This document shows positions 1 to 11,099 of a DNA stretch of 64,000 bases, in pieces. Position 1 is the stretch's first letter. Every line of letters starts with the position of its first letter. The DNA comes from Symbiodinium natans (lineage: Eukaryota; Sar; Dinophyceae; Suessiales; Symbiodiniaceae): NCBI GenBank assembly GCA_905221605.1, contig CAJNDS010002495.1, positions 329,056-393,055 on the forward strand, given 5' to 3'. The translations under genes were made by a program, and so were the position numbers. Below the pieces are notes generated by a model that saw only the letters and a program-made list of their open reading frames with translations, had not been told where the DNA came from and did not search any database.

Positions 1-48
1 CCGTGTTGCGCCGTCCGGTCCTGCTGGACTCACAGCTATCGGACTGTT

Positions 49-240
49 TCAAAAGCGTAGCTTGCCATGTTCGCAGGCAGGGTTGATTTGGGCGCAACCA
101 CGGACGGCGCATACGTGGGCGAACTTGCAGTCCTTGAGCTGGCATTGTCCCGTTTGGTAGCGTGTGCATATAGGCTGGGACTTGTAGGAGCCAATCCAGT
201 TGGCCGGCAAGTTGGTGATTCTACTCTTCCCTTTGCCCAT
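49..240 (-). CDS. CCCH zinc-finger protein fragment
   Basis: A 63-residue reading frame carries a clear CCCH-type finger: ICTRYQTGQC followed by QLKDCKFAH, spaced C-x7-C-x4-C-x3-H. A second, weaker Cys/His cluster follows (CAVRGC...CEHG). CCCH fingers usually bind single-stranded RNA. The N-terminal part is basic and contains NLPANWIGSYKSQ, typical of a linker before the finger. The frame begins with an ATG at 240 and ends shortly after the second cluster, so this is either a short protein or, more likely, one exon of a longer gene that continues past the window edge. From memory, similar finger fragments are dispersed in dinoflagellate genomes. That is recollection and not a search result. 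The overlapping + strand frame has no recognisable content. Confidence 0.6.
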   Translation of the reverse strand: MGKGKSRITNLPANWIGSYKSQPICTRYQTGQCQLKDCKFAHVCAVRGCAQINPACEHGKLRF

Positions 241-428
241 GTGGGGTCTATATCGGATTTTGCCGACTCCGTGGCTGGTTCTTCGTTTCGTATCGGTATT
301 GACATGTATTGACAGTGTTTTCGTCCTTTGTTAACGTGTTTTCATGTCACGCTTCTGTCTTGTATCTTGGTGTCTGAGTGTTTCTTTTGTGGTTTTTCGT
401 TTCATGTATCCAGTTCCTATGAAGGTTT

Positions 429-550
429 GGATTTCCTGTGTGGGCCTTGGATCTCCTACGAGGGCCTGGGATTTCCTATGAGGGCCTTGGATTTCGTATG
501 AGGGGTTTGGAATTTTCCCGTGAGGGCCTTGGATTTCGTATGAGGGCCTT
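429..550. repeat. 20-bp tandem repeat, six copies
   Basis: About six consecutive copies of a 20-bp unit close to GGATTTCGTATGAGGGCCTT start near 429, 449, 469, 489, 509 and 531. The fifth copy carries a small insertion. A further isolated copy lies near 643. No coding frame is supported. Confidence 0.85.
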
Positions 551-595
551 GCGTTGTATTTTCATCATGTAAATTGGCCTGGGTGGGGACTTTTC

Positions 596-775
596 GGGTT
601 TAGGCCCCGGGTTCAGGGTCTAAGCTCAAGGGTTAGAGTTTTGGATTTCGCATAAGGCCTTGGAGGGGAGGGGTTGTTGGGGGAGGGGGAATTTAGGGTT
701 TAGGCTTCGGGTTTAGGGTTAAGAGTGTTGGGTTTAGGGTGTAAGGGGTTGAGGCGTCGGGTTTCGGGTTTAGCG
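596..775 (+). repeat. Degenerate TTTAGGG-like telomeric repeat tract
   Basis: The tract is built from variants of the heptamer TTTAGGG (TTTAGGC, TTCGGGT, TTAGGGT, TTTCGGG) mixed with spacers, for example around 694-745. It resembles an old, mutated interstitial telomere array. A clean array of the same heptamer is present at 62822-62894. Confidence 0.65.
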
Positions 776-1062
776 AAAGCACCCAAAACAAAGGAAACCC
801 ACACGGACACCAAGATACAAGACAGAAGCGTGACGCGATCAACACAAAAGACGAAAACACTGCAAATACCGATGCGAAACGAAGATACAGCCACGGAGTA
901 GGCAACATCCGACATAGACCCCACGAGGAAAACAAAAACGTCTGAACAATTTAGATACGTTTTTGATTTTGGGTATGATTCGAGGGCTTCCCGGGTAACG
1001 CGGCGTTTGTTGCTATATTTCGATAATGCAGTTTTCATAGGTGGAAAAGTTGTGTGGAATGA

Positions 1063-1980
1063 ATGTCTGCGAAGGCTTTGAAGTTTTTGAACAGTTTGAA
1101 CTGGGAGGCACTGTTTTCGTACCTTCCAAACCCCTCATATCCTGAGCCTGGTGAACAGGAGTTTGCCGTGCAGCAGCCTTTTGGTACGGATCGTCGGTGG
1201 TTCATGTGCATTCGCGTGAACAGGGACAACAGCGTGCATATATCCATCAGTCAATGCAGTGAGCTGCTTGGGAAGCATGGCTTCGTCTAGTTTGCCATGG
1301 CCGTGGCTGCAGCGTGCAAAGCAAGCAATGAGGCAATCGAGACGAAATATCAAGATTCATTTACAGCAGTTGCACAATTTCTGCAGCCTGCGGTTTTGCG
1401 CAGCCAAGGTGAAACTGAAACACCGTGCGTTGACGCTTCCAAGCTTGAGAGGTGGCTTGCTGATTCATGCACTGAAGAAGATTAAAGACCAAACAGGACG
1501 CAGTTGGGTGGCTGCTGCTGTGAAGTTGTAGCACGTCGCTTTTTCTTTTGTGTGCCAGCCGGTTGAGAATGTCGGTGAGTGAAGGAGTCCTCTCTTGTGA
1601 GTTGCAGATCCTCAGTTGCAGTCTTGCCACCAGTTGCAATTTTCTGTTGAATAGCCAGGTTCCTTGATTTCAGAGCCTGATGAATGAATCAATGAATGCT
1701 TCGTATTTTGACCAGTTTATTCGTTTCCCCCTTAGAGTTAAAGTTGAACCGTTTCCCGCTTGCTGAGGTACCTCGATTATGGAGCCGAGGAGCGGGGTTT
1801 TCATACATGGTCAGCACAACGAAATGTGTAAGACTCCAAGATGCGCTGTGCGTGAGGTGGTAATCGATGGACAGCCTGGCAATGTCCTGAATTGTGAAGA
1901 AGCGGTGCTGCGAGTCGCTGAAGGCAACGTCGACGGATTGGATTTCGTGGAAATTCGCCATGAGGCAGGGTGTTCCTGAA
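1063..1980 (+). CDS. Unidentified gene, candidate exons
   Basis: I do not recognise this gene. Three stretches read like protein on the + strand: 1063-1290 (SLNWEALFSYLPNPSYPEPG then FGTDRRWFMCIRVNRDNS), 1297-1485 (acidic, ending LERWLADSCTEED) and 1779-1979 (ending NVDGLDFVEIRHEAGC). They lie in different frames and would need splicing to join. No domain is recognised. The first frame begins with an ATG and is rich in aromatic residues and proline, unlike shadow frames nearby. An alternative is that these are chance ORFs in low-stop DNA. The call is tentative. Confidence 0.35.
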
Positions 1981-2083
1981 AGTCAGCATGTTAGGTTGGT
2001 TTCAAGTCGGACGTACAGCTTCCGAATTTGTTTGCAGCCACATCACAGGCACCGCCAGCGCCTACGAAAGTGAGTTGTGAAGT

Positions 2084-2603
2084 TTGTTCATTTGTTTGGC
2101 AAGTTTTCGTGTGTCACACCCGTCGAAAGATCGGAGTCTTCAGGTCTCCATGCCAGCAGGGAGGAAGCTTCAGACAGGAAAAGCGAAGAAACAACAAACG
2201 CCGGCGCAAGCCATCGGGTGTATGACAGGCGCGGTCATGTCGGTGATTGATTGCATTATGAAGCAACCATACTTACCATAGTTTCGCACGCTTCACATTA
2301 GCTTGCAGGTTGCGACCTTGTCCTGGATGAAGCGCAGTCGCAACTGCGTGTGGTGGGACCTTCAGAAGCTGTTGCTCGCGGTGCTGCCAAGCTTGCAGCA
2401 GCTTGGTGGGGACACGTCAGGCTTTTGTGCACGTATGTTGCGCACCAAGGTTTCTCATCCACACATAATCAAGTCGGCCATTTCTCTAGTTGTTTCGAGT
2501 TTTTTCTTTCTCACTTCCAGAGGACAAGTTCTTGGCAGCGCGCAGTCACGACCTCTCCGCTGTTGTCAAGGCTGCAGCTGCCACGTGTGCTAGCATGATC
2601 TAA
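2084..2603 (+). CDS. Unidentified gene with KH-like terminal exons
   Basis: Three coding-like segments follow each other on the + strand. The first, near 2130-2220, is basic (VSMPAGRKLQTGKAKKQQTP). The second, about 2310-2420, reads LVLDEAQSQLRVVGPSEAVA then RGAAKLAAAWW, and its G-x-x-EAV-x-x-A spacing recalls the helix-turn of KH or R3H RNA-binding modules, without the full GxxG signature. The third begins right after a CAG acceptor at 2518-2520 and reads DKFLAARSHDLSAVVKAAAA, ending CASMI and a TAA at 2601-2603. The last exon has no ATG, which is expected of an internal or terminal exon. The pyrimidine-rich tract before the acceptor supports splicing. The function is unknown. The KH resemblance is a guess. 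Confidence 0.45.
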
Positions 2604-3324
2604 CATATGTTCGTCTTTCTTGCCCTCGTTGAGAACAAAAGTTGTTTGTTGCTCTCTTGCCAGGGTGAGGCTCCGCGCCTCCTGGCAGCGTGTAGTGGTA
2701 TTTGGATCGCAAAGGTGTGGCGCCGGCTTGTGAGTTAGACGTGATACCGCAGTGACTGTTGTGTTGCCGATGTTTTGGTGACTTCCGCCTGATTTGATTC
2801 GCTGCAACAACCGGCGGGGTTCCCAATTTTGCGTCTGGTGTACATGGGAGCAAAGGTTTGAACGGCACGTAGCAGCACTGTACCAAGCAAGCCAAGACGG
2901 GGCCTTTGTACCGGTAGGCGACGCCGATGCCAATCTATCAGCTTGTTTTGTTCCTGCTCCATGTTGTCGCGGTCGTGTTGTTGCTGCTCCGGTTTGCATT
3001 TTGCCTTGCTTATCCGATGAGTTGATGCTGTATTTCGCCGCTCAATGTTGCTTTTGTCGAAAGCAATGAGGAACGACCGACTCGGTTTCGGTGACTCGTC
3101 TGCAATGGATGCAGCCAGCAATGCAGCTGCTGATTGTTGCGATGTCTGCAGCTAAGACACCAAAAACATAGGATTACTGGCCGCAGCTGCGAAGAGAATT
3201 TGCCCTGCCCAGTTTAACATGAGCTACAGAGCTACATTGGACTTGGATGAACTAGTTTCAGGCACAGTGATGAGACTGAGAGGTTTCCTTGGGTCTGAGG
3301 AACAACTGATGGATCAATGCTGAG

Positions 3325-4752
3325 GTGCCGACTGGTGCTGGTTCTGAAAGCCGCGCGTCTCCGATCTCAAATGTCAAGCCGAAACAGAAGGTTCGGGAGC
3401 GCAGGCACGGCGACAAGGCTCAGAAGCCACAGGTCGCTTTCACGCACGAAGCGAGAGTCCAGTTCTTGCAGACTTGCAGACAGCTCTGGAGACAGAATGA
3501 GACGCAGCGAATGTCTGTGTATATATGTGAAAGTGTGTATGTGTATGTGTGTGTGCACGTTTCTACGACCTGAGGACTCGCGAGCAGCGAAAGACATGCC
3601 TGTGTCTTGGTCCTTGGCCATGAACAGCTCTGTGATGTGCTGACTTGGTGTTGATGTTTGCTGGTGTGCTGTGGGCTCCCTCTGTGGTCAGGTCGACAGC
3701 TCCAAGCTCAGCTTCTAGGCTTTGCATTCTGCCACTGTTCGTCCTTGCTCGTCCTTGCTCGTCCTTGCTCATGCGTTTTTGGGGCGGTTGAGCTGTTGAG
3801 CCTCTTCTACCCCCAGCACCATAAGGATCGCCATGCGTGCCCTCCAGTCATCCAAGCTGTGACAGATGAGTTTGGTCGGCGCTATTACTGGAACCACACG
3901 GAAGCGATGGCGACCTGGCATCCGCCTCCACCGCATATTGGCTTCTGGGAACGTCTGGTTGATTGCAGGATTGCTTCTTTTTTGTAGAATGTAGAACTCA
4001 AGAAGAGCATCGTCCAGACCAGTTGCAGGACAGGAAGTCCTTATTTCCAAAACCGTGGTACTGGACAAACTGCCTGGGACTTGCCTGGCCGGATGCACCA
4101 GCGCCTGCAGCAACCTCATCCAGCCCAAGCCTAAGAGGATGGGCTGTGAAGGGTTTTGGGCTCGACTTGAAGTTGTTTTGCTGAAAGTTTCCTTCAATGC
4201 AGGCCAGGGGCATGCCGGGATTCAATGGCTCAGCACACGACTCTGTGTGCCGGTTGCTAGCTTCGGGTAGGCGTGTTTCACTGTTGCAAGCAAACGGTTT
4301 CTTTGTCGCAAATCCGTCTTGAAGGACTTGGGGCAGGATTCGGCGGCAATTGGGTTTCGGATGAGGTTTGAGATATTTCAGAAGATCCGCATGTGGGCTT
4401 GGGGGCCGAGGTCCCTGGATACGGCTTCACGTTGGCGCCAGCCTGGATCCCCCCCGCGACTCCTCCGGTGGGAGCGGTGCCAGCGCCATCGCCAGCGCCC
4501 TCACCAGCACCATCATCCTCACCAGCGTCTTCACCAGTGCCAGCGTCCTCAACAATGCCCTCGACAGCAGTGCCCGACAGCTTCTCCAACGCTGAAAGCT
4601 TTTCGAGCCGTCCTCTTGATGGGGAACACAACTCGAGGCTTGCGGTGGGCAAAGTGGAGATGACGGCCGAAGGCCCGACACCGAACAGTTGCCTTTCCTC
4701 GCTTGGCGTGGTCACTATGTGCATTATGTACACTGTCATTGTGATGTCCTGA
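3325..4752 (+). CDS. WW-domain protein with proline-rich tail
   Basis: Three coding segments appear to belong together. The first (3325-3510) is basic: VKPKQKVRERRHGDKAQKPQ followed by AFTHEARVQFLQTCRQLWRQ. The second (about 3830-3960) contains the core of a WW domain: VTDEFGRRYYWNHTEAMATW then HPPPP. The YYWNH block, the downstream TW and the trailing prolines are diagnostic, although the first Trp is not visible in this frame and may lie on another exon. The third (about 4393-4640) is Pro/Ala/Ser-rich with repeated SPAPSPAPSSSPASSP units. WW domains bind proline-rich ligands and occur in signalling and RNA-processing proteins. Exon joins were not fitted, and the end point is the end of the open frame, so the true stop may differ. 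Confidence 0.6.
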
Positions 4753-5489
4753 ATATTGGGTCCGTTTAGATGGTAGATGGGTGCATTCTTTAGGGAGAGA
4801 GGGCAGCACCGCTAATCAGAGCATTCGTGCCCGAACCATGATGAAGTCCATGTTGTCTCTGCGTCAGTTTGACGATGCTTGAGCTTTTGCGTACTTGTAA
4901 CGCGATCTGTCCTCAAGCCTGCTGGGGCAAAAAGGGCAATGGTGAGAGTTGCACCAGTGGCCGGGCATCGATCGCCCTCTTGAGCGCCGTCCATTTTCGG
5001 GGCTAGTCCATTCGGCAAGTGAATGTTACACGCTCCTTACCAGTAGCAGGTTTCGACTTCCATGAGCGCCGTCTTGCTGTCAAAGACCAACACTCGTTGT
5101 GGTATCTGATGAGCATGCAGGTAAGCACTTGAGCCCGACCTTGGGTTCAGGCCTCATCGCCAGATCTGCTCACCAAAGAACGGCCCAGTGCAAGTTTTCA
5201 TTTATCCAAAAATTTCAGCTCCTTCCTCAAGCTACGGGTGTCGCTCGTTGCTCGGTGTGCACGTGATTTTCCAGAATTATGCCAAAGGTGGAATGTTCGT
5301 GTTCAGCGATTTTTGCCAAGGCTAATCGATTGTGTTGTGACTGGGATGACAATTCCTACAATCGGCGTTCGTTCTGGGCACTTTTTTTGAATGGCCTGTT
5401 CTTCGTGACCTCTTGGAGAGATCCACGTTGCTGCGTAGGGGTGTTGAGGTGAAGGTCAAAGGTACTACAGCTTGTAGGGTGTTGGGGAC
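4753..5489. other. No gene recognised
   Basis: Only short overlapping frames without coding character occur here. I see no repeat or RNA structure. Confidence 0.5.
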
Positions 5490-5759
5490 ATGGGACCTGA
5501 GACTTACAAGGTGTTGCTTCTAAAGGTGTTATGGGCACCGAAACCTCTTTTGTTGAACGCAGTGGGGCTTGCGTGCAATGCGGAGATCCAAGAGATGAAC
5601 CGCAGTCACATGGGTCCCATTGACTTTCTTGCTTCAGGCCGGCAAGCAGCGCGCCTTCGGACAAAGCAGGCGTTGGACAACATCAAAGCTCGCAGGCGGA
5701 ACCTTGGGCTGGAAGCTTCGCTACGTTCCTTGGCAGTATTGGAGGCAAACTTCACGTGA
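5490..5759 (+). CDS. Unidentified small ORF or exon
   Basis: An 89-codon frame whose second half is basic and helical-looking (GRQAARLRTKQALDNIKARR followed by RNLGLEASLRSLAVLEANFT). No family is recognised. The frame starts with an ATG but may be an exon of a longer gene. An overlapping frame continues to 5871 and also looks partly coding, so an intron or frame change near 5690-5760 is possible. Confidence 0.3.
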   Translation: MGPETYKVLLLKVLWAPKPLLLNAVGLACNAEIQEMNRSHMGPIDFLASGRQAARLRTKQALDNIKARRRNLGLEASLRSLAVLEANFT

Positions 5760-6039
5760 AGTGGAACTCGGCACTAGCCCGAATTTTCTTTCACACGCAT
5801 GGGTGAAACGATTCGCAATGCGCTTCGGATTTGACCAGCGCAGTGACGCAAGGGCTTCAGGGCATCTTTGAAGCTTTTCATCAGGCGTGTGCCCAGCCCC
5901 ACTTGTGCCTGCATGAGCACGGAATCGAGCGTGAGCGAGAACGAGTGAAGGTGAGGGAACACAGGTCGGCACTCGAACGCAATGCAAACCACACTAGCCT
6001 CTGCGCAGATGTTTATATATAGACACACATAGGTATGTC

Positions 6040-6780
6040 AACACGTCTGGAGTTCTGCCGCTTTCGTCGCAGATATCAAAAGGAGCACAGTCAAGCAGCA
6101 CAATGTCACTACAAAAAGCAGCGTAGCAAACAGCTGGTAGTTAAAACCAACAGACACAAAAGCATTGAGACAGCCACTCGATGGAGTTCTACGGCTAATG
6201 TCGTTTTACTCACCTCAACGTAGCACGAAGCCATAAGAAAACACATAGTAACACAGTCAGAAGCCAAGGATCGTGTCATTAGAAGAAACAGCTTAGAATC
6301 AGCTGGTCGCCAAAAACCAACAGTGACTTAACACACACATAAACAAATTTTTGAGATATCCTCATAGTCACCTTAACGTAGCACGAAGCCATGAGAAGAA
6401 ACATAGTAACACTGTCAGAACCCAAGAAAATCTGAACGACGATTTGAATCACCAGCTCGATGGAATTCTGAGGCTTTCATCGCAGTAATAGAAGAAGAAG
6501 AAGCGCAACAAAGCAACACCATGTCGTTTTAAAAGCAGCATAGCAAACAGCTGGTAGTTACAACCAACAACCAACAGTGACTAAAAAACACACTCACACA
6601 CATACTATGGCCAATATCCTTTGAACCTTGTATTCACCTTAATGTAGCACGAAGCCATGAGAGAAAAGTCATTGTAACACAGTCAGAAGCAAAAATAGTG
6701 TAAACGAAGTTTTGAACAACCAACTCGATGGAGTTTTGCGGCTGTCATGCAGCCAAAAAAATGCATTGTAAAGTAGCATC
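6040..6780. repeat. AT-rich diverged tandem repeat region
   Basis: Two large diverged copies about 416 bp apart can be aligned by eye. The block near 6060-6160 (CAAACAGCTGGTAGTTA) matches 6476-6575, and GTAGCACGAAGCCAT with its flank at about 6220 matches about 6636, with an extra partial copy near 6375. The phrase TCGATGGAGTTCT-CGGCT also recurs (about 6046, 6178, 6459, 6725). The region is markedly A-rich compared with its surroundings and has no coding frame. The stretch 6800-7200 is also AT-rich and contains nothing I recognise. Confidence 0.75.
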
Positions 6781-7818
6781 AGAAACACAAAACAGTATGG
6801 GCATAAAAGATATATCACATAAACAAACGTTTTGCTTGCAGATCTATGGAGCTGTGCGATTCATATTCTATTACAAAGGCTGAGAAAATGCTGTGATATT
6901 GTCTTTGCAAGCGAATTACACAGCATATTCGTAAATGTCCCAGTGTTCATCTGACATGCTTTGCAGCACGGATAATGCAAAATGTGAGCTGAGTAAGCTA
7001 AACTTCTTGTACGTGGGCAGAATGATTAAAACAATGTATTCAGTTTTTGAATTGTCATGCTTGGGCTTTGGACATGTTGCTTTTGAAACTACAGGTTGAT
7101 GTGAGATGGGCGTGCATGGTCTGTTGAAGAGTATATGTCAGACATTGGACACTAAGCCAGTTTCGGCCACGTACATACCACTATATATACACAGACAGTG
7201 CACTGGGTGGCCGGGAGGTGCCTAGAATGTGTTTCTGCGGAATGCATTTGCCTTGATCCGGCGCTTTGCGCCTTTTCAATTTTTTGAGGGTCCGAGTGCA
7301 TCCGAGTGCGCCTTGCTTGGTGATGGAATGTTTTTTTCGCTTCGAGGTACTTGTAGGGAGAAAGTCGCGCCGCCCAAACGATCAGGTGCAACTGTGAGGT
7401 CTAGAAGTTGAGGAGCGTGCCTGGGAACGAAAGAACAGTCGACATTTGTGACGTGTCGACATCGCGGGACTAACAGTCACAGAGCACGAGCAAAGACACG
7501 AGAAAGGGCACCGAAGCAAGGTTTTCGGTTCTTCTGATGGGACCAATGTCCATGTCTCCCTTGACCCGCGTTGCCAACAAGAACGAATGCAAGTTGATGC
7601 AAGCAGCGTTGAACCGAAACACGTCGAGTGACCAATCGACTAGCAATTGCTGCCTGCTATCCGTGTCGACTTTCCGTAGAGTGTCGTGTGGATATATTCC
7701 GCCGCTTTCAGCAGCCCTGCGTACCTAGCAGCAGTCGTTTCAGCTTCGACATTGACATTTTGGGAGATGTTGAGAGGTCTCCGGATAGGAGGGTGCGCTC
7801 CGCTCATGCCGAGTCCCA

Positions 7819-9360
7819 ATGGATGAGTGTCCTGAGATGCATGTGGGCGACATGGGCGAGAGACAGCCAGCTGACTTTGACATTGCAGAAGGGGATCTCT
7901 GGCAAGATGGCTCCCTCAGTCAGGCTGCATGCGAAGACGATGACACGTTTCTTGCTGGTCAAATACTCTTACTAGGGTTTAGGGTGTCTGAAGACTCATC
8001 GGGCGAGTTCTAACTGCTTTTCAGTGTTGTGCCATTTTGTGCTGGGCTTCGGACAAGGTCACTTATGGTTTCGCTGCAGTTTGTTTTTGCCTGACAGGTT
8101 TGATTTGGAGGAACATTCTGAAGATTCTTTCAGACATGAAGAAACGCTGGTTGCAGATGATCCATTTCATGAAGGATCCGCTGGGGCACTTGCTAAAGTT
8201 TTCACTCTCACTTCACGCAAAGCATGCGCAGGACAGGTGTTCTGGAGAGTTCCAGAAGGAGACCCGGACGCGGTGCCTTGCCTGGGGTTGGCGGTCTTCC
8301 AAGCATGGTTGCCCAACGAAGAACCGGAGTAAATCGGAGGTGCTCGTCGAAGCTGACGATCCAAGTCTTGCTGAGGTGCCCGAGTGCCCTGGTTGAATCG
8401 AAGTGGTCAGATGAATCCGATCCAACTTTCAATGAGCGCGGTTTGCTGTGATTTGAATCAGCAAAAGTTACTGTGTATCCTCCACGTAAAGTTCGAGCTT
8501 TTAATCTTGAACTGTGTTCGCTGGGAGAGATACCCTGAAGAACCTTTATGAGGCAGAGTTCATTGATGAAATAGACGTAGGACTTTCGTCCGGATATTCG
8601 CGATCGACGAGTGAAGGAGGTTTCTCGAATCCAACGCCTAACCGAACAACGTCCATGTTGGATAGCTGGCTACAGTTCTTCCCTTCATTACTTCCAGAGA
8701 GTTTCTTAGACCCATCCGCGTGTGGTAGAAAGCAAATGCCGAAAGTGAAGGGCTTCGAGTACACGCTCAGGTCCAGGGATGCCGAAAGTACGGCCCTTGA
8801 GTTTCCTCCGGAAGCTGCAGCTACTTGTCTTGAAAGTTTGAAAGCCTCTGACGACAGCATTGATGAGGGACTTGCCGGGAACCGGGGGTCTGCAAGGATG
8901 ATGCATGGGATGTCTTGGAGGAAGACCTGGGTGATTTCGTGGACGAAGAAGCCATTAAGTAGCTTTTCCCAGCAATAGAAACACCATGAAGCATCATCTT
9001 GGCAACTGTGACAGTCGACTTTCAATACCTTCAAGCAATGAAGGGATTGTTCGTTGAGGCAAGACTTGCTAGCCGAGATTCAGACGATGCGCGACAGCCT
9101 GGAGCTCAACTTTGCTCATGCTCCATATGCGTCCGCGTTGAGTGCAGTGCGATGTACTCTCCCGACAAATCGAGACAGGGGTGGCATGCGTGATTTGCTG
9201 GATGTACAGAGCGCAATGTTTTGAGAACGAAGGTCAAGACAAAGAGCTTCTTGAAGAGGAGGAGGAGGAGGATGCCACAGAGTGGGAAATGTGGCAAGTC
9301 GACGAGGAGGAGTTCGGTGCCGTGGAAGAAACAGCAGCAGAAGCAGAGGAGATTCGCGCT
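7819..9360 (+). CDS. Acidic multi-exon protein, family not recognised
   Basis: A run of strongly acidic coding segments lies on the + strand. They are 7819-8010 (DMGERQPADFDIAEGDLWQD), 8095-8330 (RFDLEEHSEDSFRHEETLVA), 8530-8880 (YEAEFIDEIDVGLSSGYSRS and KGFEYTLRSRDAESTALEFP), 8893-8962 (DDAWDVLEEDLGDFVDEEAI ending in TAG), about 9045-9217 (LLAEIQTMRDSLELNFAHAP then RCTLPTNRDRGGMRDLLDVQ) and 9222-9360 (KELLEEEEEEDATEWEMWQV and EEEFGAVEETAAEAEEI). The exons lie in different frames and several lack ATG. They read as one acidic protein, but the in-frame TAG at 8960-8962 could instead end one gene and leave the last two segments to another. No domain is recognised. A run of 19 G residues follows immediately. 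Confidence 0.5.
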
Positions 9361-9385
9361 TCTGACTTGCGCCAGACGTGCTTGC

Positions 9386-9410
9386 GGGGGTGGGGGGGGG
9401 GGGGGGGGGG
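9386..9410 (+). repeat. Poly-G tract
   Basis: Five G, one T and then 19 consecutive G residues. Similar homopolymer runs occur at 31640-31656 (17 G), 32435-32450 (16 C) and 57115-57128 (14 G). Such runs may form quadruplexes and are also common sequencing-error sites. Confidence 0.95.
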
Positions 9411-9509
9411 CGACGCAGGTGACACCTCCTTACCCGTCATACTGAAGAAGAAAGGAATCAACGCAAAAATGACGGACGCAAAAAGGTTCATAAAGAAAGT
9501 GAATTAGCA

Positions 9510-10330
9510 CAAATGTCGAAAGAAAGAAAGCAATACCGAAAGAAGTAAAGGAAGAACGAAACAGATACATGCATGAAGAAACGAAGAAGGATACATATAT
9601 GCGCGAAGAGTTATTGAAAGAGCGAATAGAGAAGTACACAACAAATCCTACTATCAGAATTACATACACAAAGAAAGCCGCAACAAACACAGAAGTAAAA
9701 AGAAGGAAATAAGCAAAGGAATGACGAAAAAATGAAAGAACAACATAACTAAAACCAATTACCCAAAGGTTCGGGAAGGGTGTCGCTGAGTCGCTTGGCA
9801 ACGCAAGAACAAATTCAGATGCGTCCCGTTGAGGGTCGCCAACTGTGGGTCCAAGCTCCTCGTCGCTTTGGTAGACAGTATCTGCTCAGTATCTATCGTT
9901 AGTTTCACCCCGACATCCGTTCATTATCCTGTCAGTGTGGGGTGCTAACAGACATGAACAGAGAGACAACTCAAGCCTTCACGATTGTTCATGTAGTGTG
10001 TGTTTGTGTATCGCCACGTCATTATCAACGCAGTTCTGCCTTGGCTGCAACTTTTCTTAGCCATGTGTTTCTGTTATGTTTCTTTCTCGTTCCGCTCCAA
10101 CCCGCACAGCCACGCAGGTCACTTGCATTGCGCCTGTAGACTGGCAGGACCAGCGTGCCCAGACGGCAGCTGCTTCTCGCCCAGCCCAGTCGCAAAACGC
10201 GGCGGGAGCGGCTCAGCTGATTGCTCGAGACATCTCGACACATGTTCCATGTGCCCTCTGCGCTGTGAGCTAGGTCCGGATGATGCTCCCATCCAGCAAG
10301 AAGAAGCCTATGCCACCATCAGAACCACCA
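9510..10330. other. No gene recognised; purine-rich then mixed sequence
   Basis: From 9510 to about 9770 the + strand is rich in GAAAG-type purine runs, which produces a spurious Phe/Ser-rich frame on the - strand. From 9770 to 10330 I see no coding segment I can support. Confidence 0.5.
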
Positions 10331-10459
10331 AGTTGGTACCGTGCAGATGCTGGCAAGGTGGAGGGCGAAATTATCAGGAAGGAAACCAAACGTTTTACTC
10401 CATTTTCGTATTTGTGTGGGATTGCAGCGCTTTCCTGACAGTTTTCACTTCCAATCTCA

Positions 10460-11030
10460 GGCAGACCGTCGTGATGGCAAAGAGCTGAAGGGCACTTGGA
10501 CTTCGCCCCCACAGACACGGGTCAAAGGTGGCAAAGGAAAGCAAGCCAAAGGCAAAGCGAATGAGCGCAAGAGAAGGGTGGAGTATGATGGCGGGCATGC
10601 CCCGCCCTTGAGGAGAAAGAGCTGGCCGGACAAAAGTCGGGTTGTGTTTCAGGCAGGTGAAAACTGGAATGGTCATGACAGATCTGATTCTGACTGGCAC
10701 GGTTCAAGCCGGGGAGGGAGGAGCCGCGAAGGCACCAGACACGGAAAGTCAAAGTGCGAAGCTTGGTTGGCATGTTTCAGGTGATTTTACTAATGATCAC
10801 TATCATCTCTCGGCTTTAATTGCCACCAGCTGCTGGTGCCTGTTCCTCGAGCGCCGTGATAGCAGTGACAGCCGCAAAATGTCGCAAAGGACTGGTCGCA
10901 GGATTGGACGGATTGGAAGGCTTGGAGAGATGATGGCGACGGCGAAGGCACCGCCTTGGAGCAAAAGAAGCAGGAGCAGCAAAAGAGCGGCCGCGGCAGC
11001 CCTTCCAGCTCCACGAGAGTCACGAGAGGC
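10460..11030 (+). CDS. Basic, Trp/Asp-rich protein exons
   Basis: Two coding-like segments. The first (about 10460-10760) is very basic and hydrophilic: KGGKGKQAKGKANERKRRVE, then RRKSWPDKSRVVFQAGENWN and SDWHGSSRGGRSREGTRHGK. The second (about 10870-11030) has no ATG and reads NVAKDWSQDWTDWKAWRDDG, then EGTALEQKKQEQQKSGRGS. The regular W-x2-D-W-x2-W spacing and the RG/SR content suggest a low-complexity RNA-binding or nuclear protein. The intervening region (about 10770-10865) is T-rich and would be an intron. No named family is recognised. Two other frames are open over the second segment, so frame choice rests on amino-acid composition. Confidence 0.5.
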
Positions 11031-11099
11031 CCGTTGGCGTTTTTCTTTTCGACGGTTGTTACAGGCTAATGATGCTCTACCTTGGTACGCTTTGTTCTA

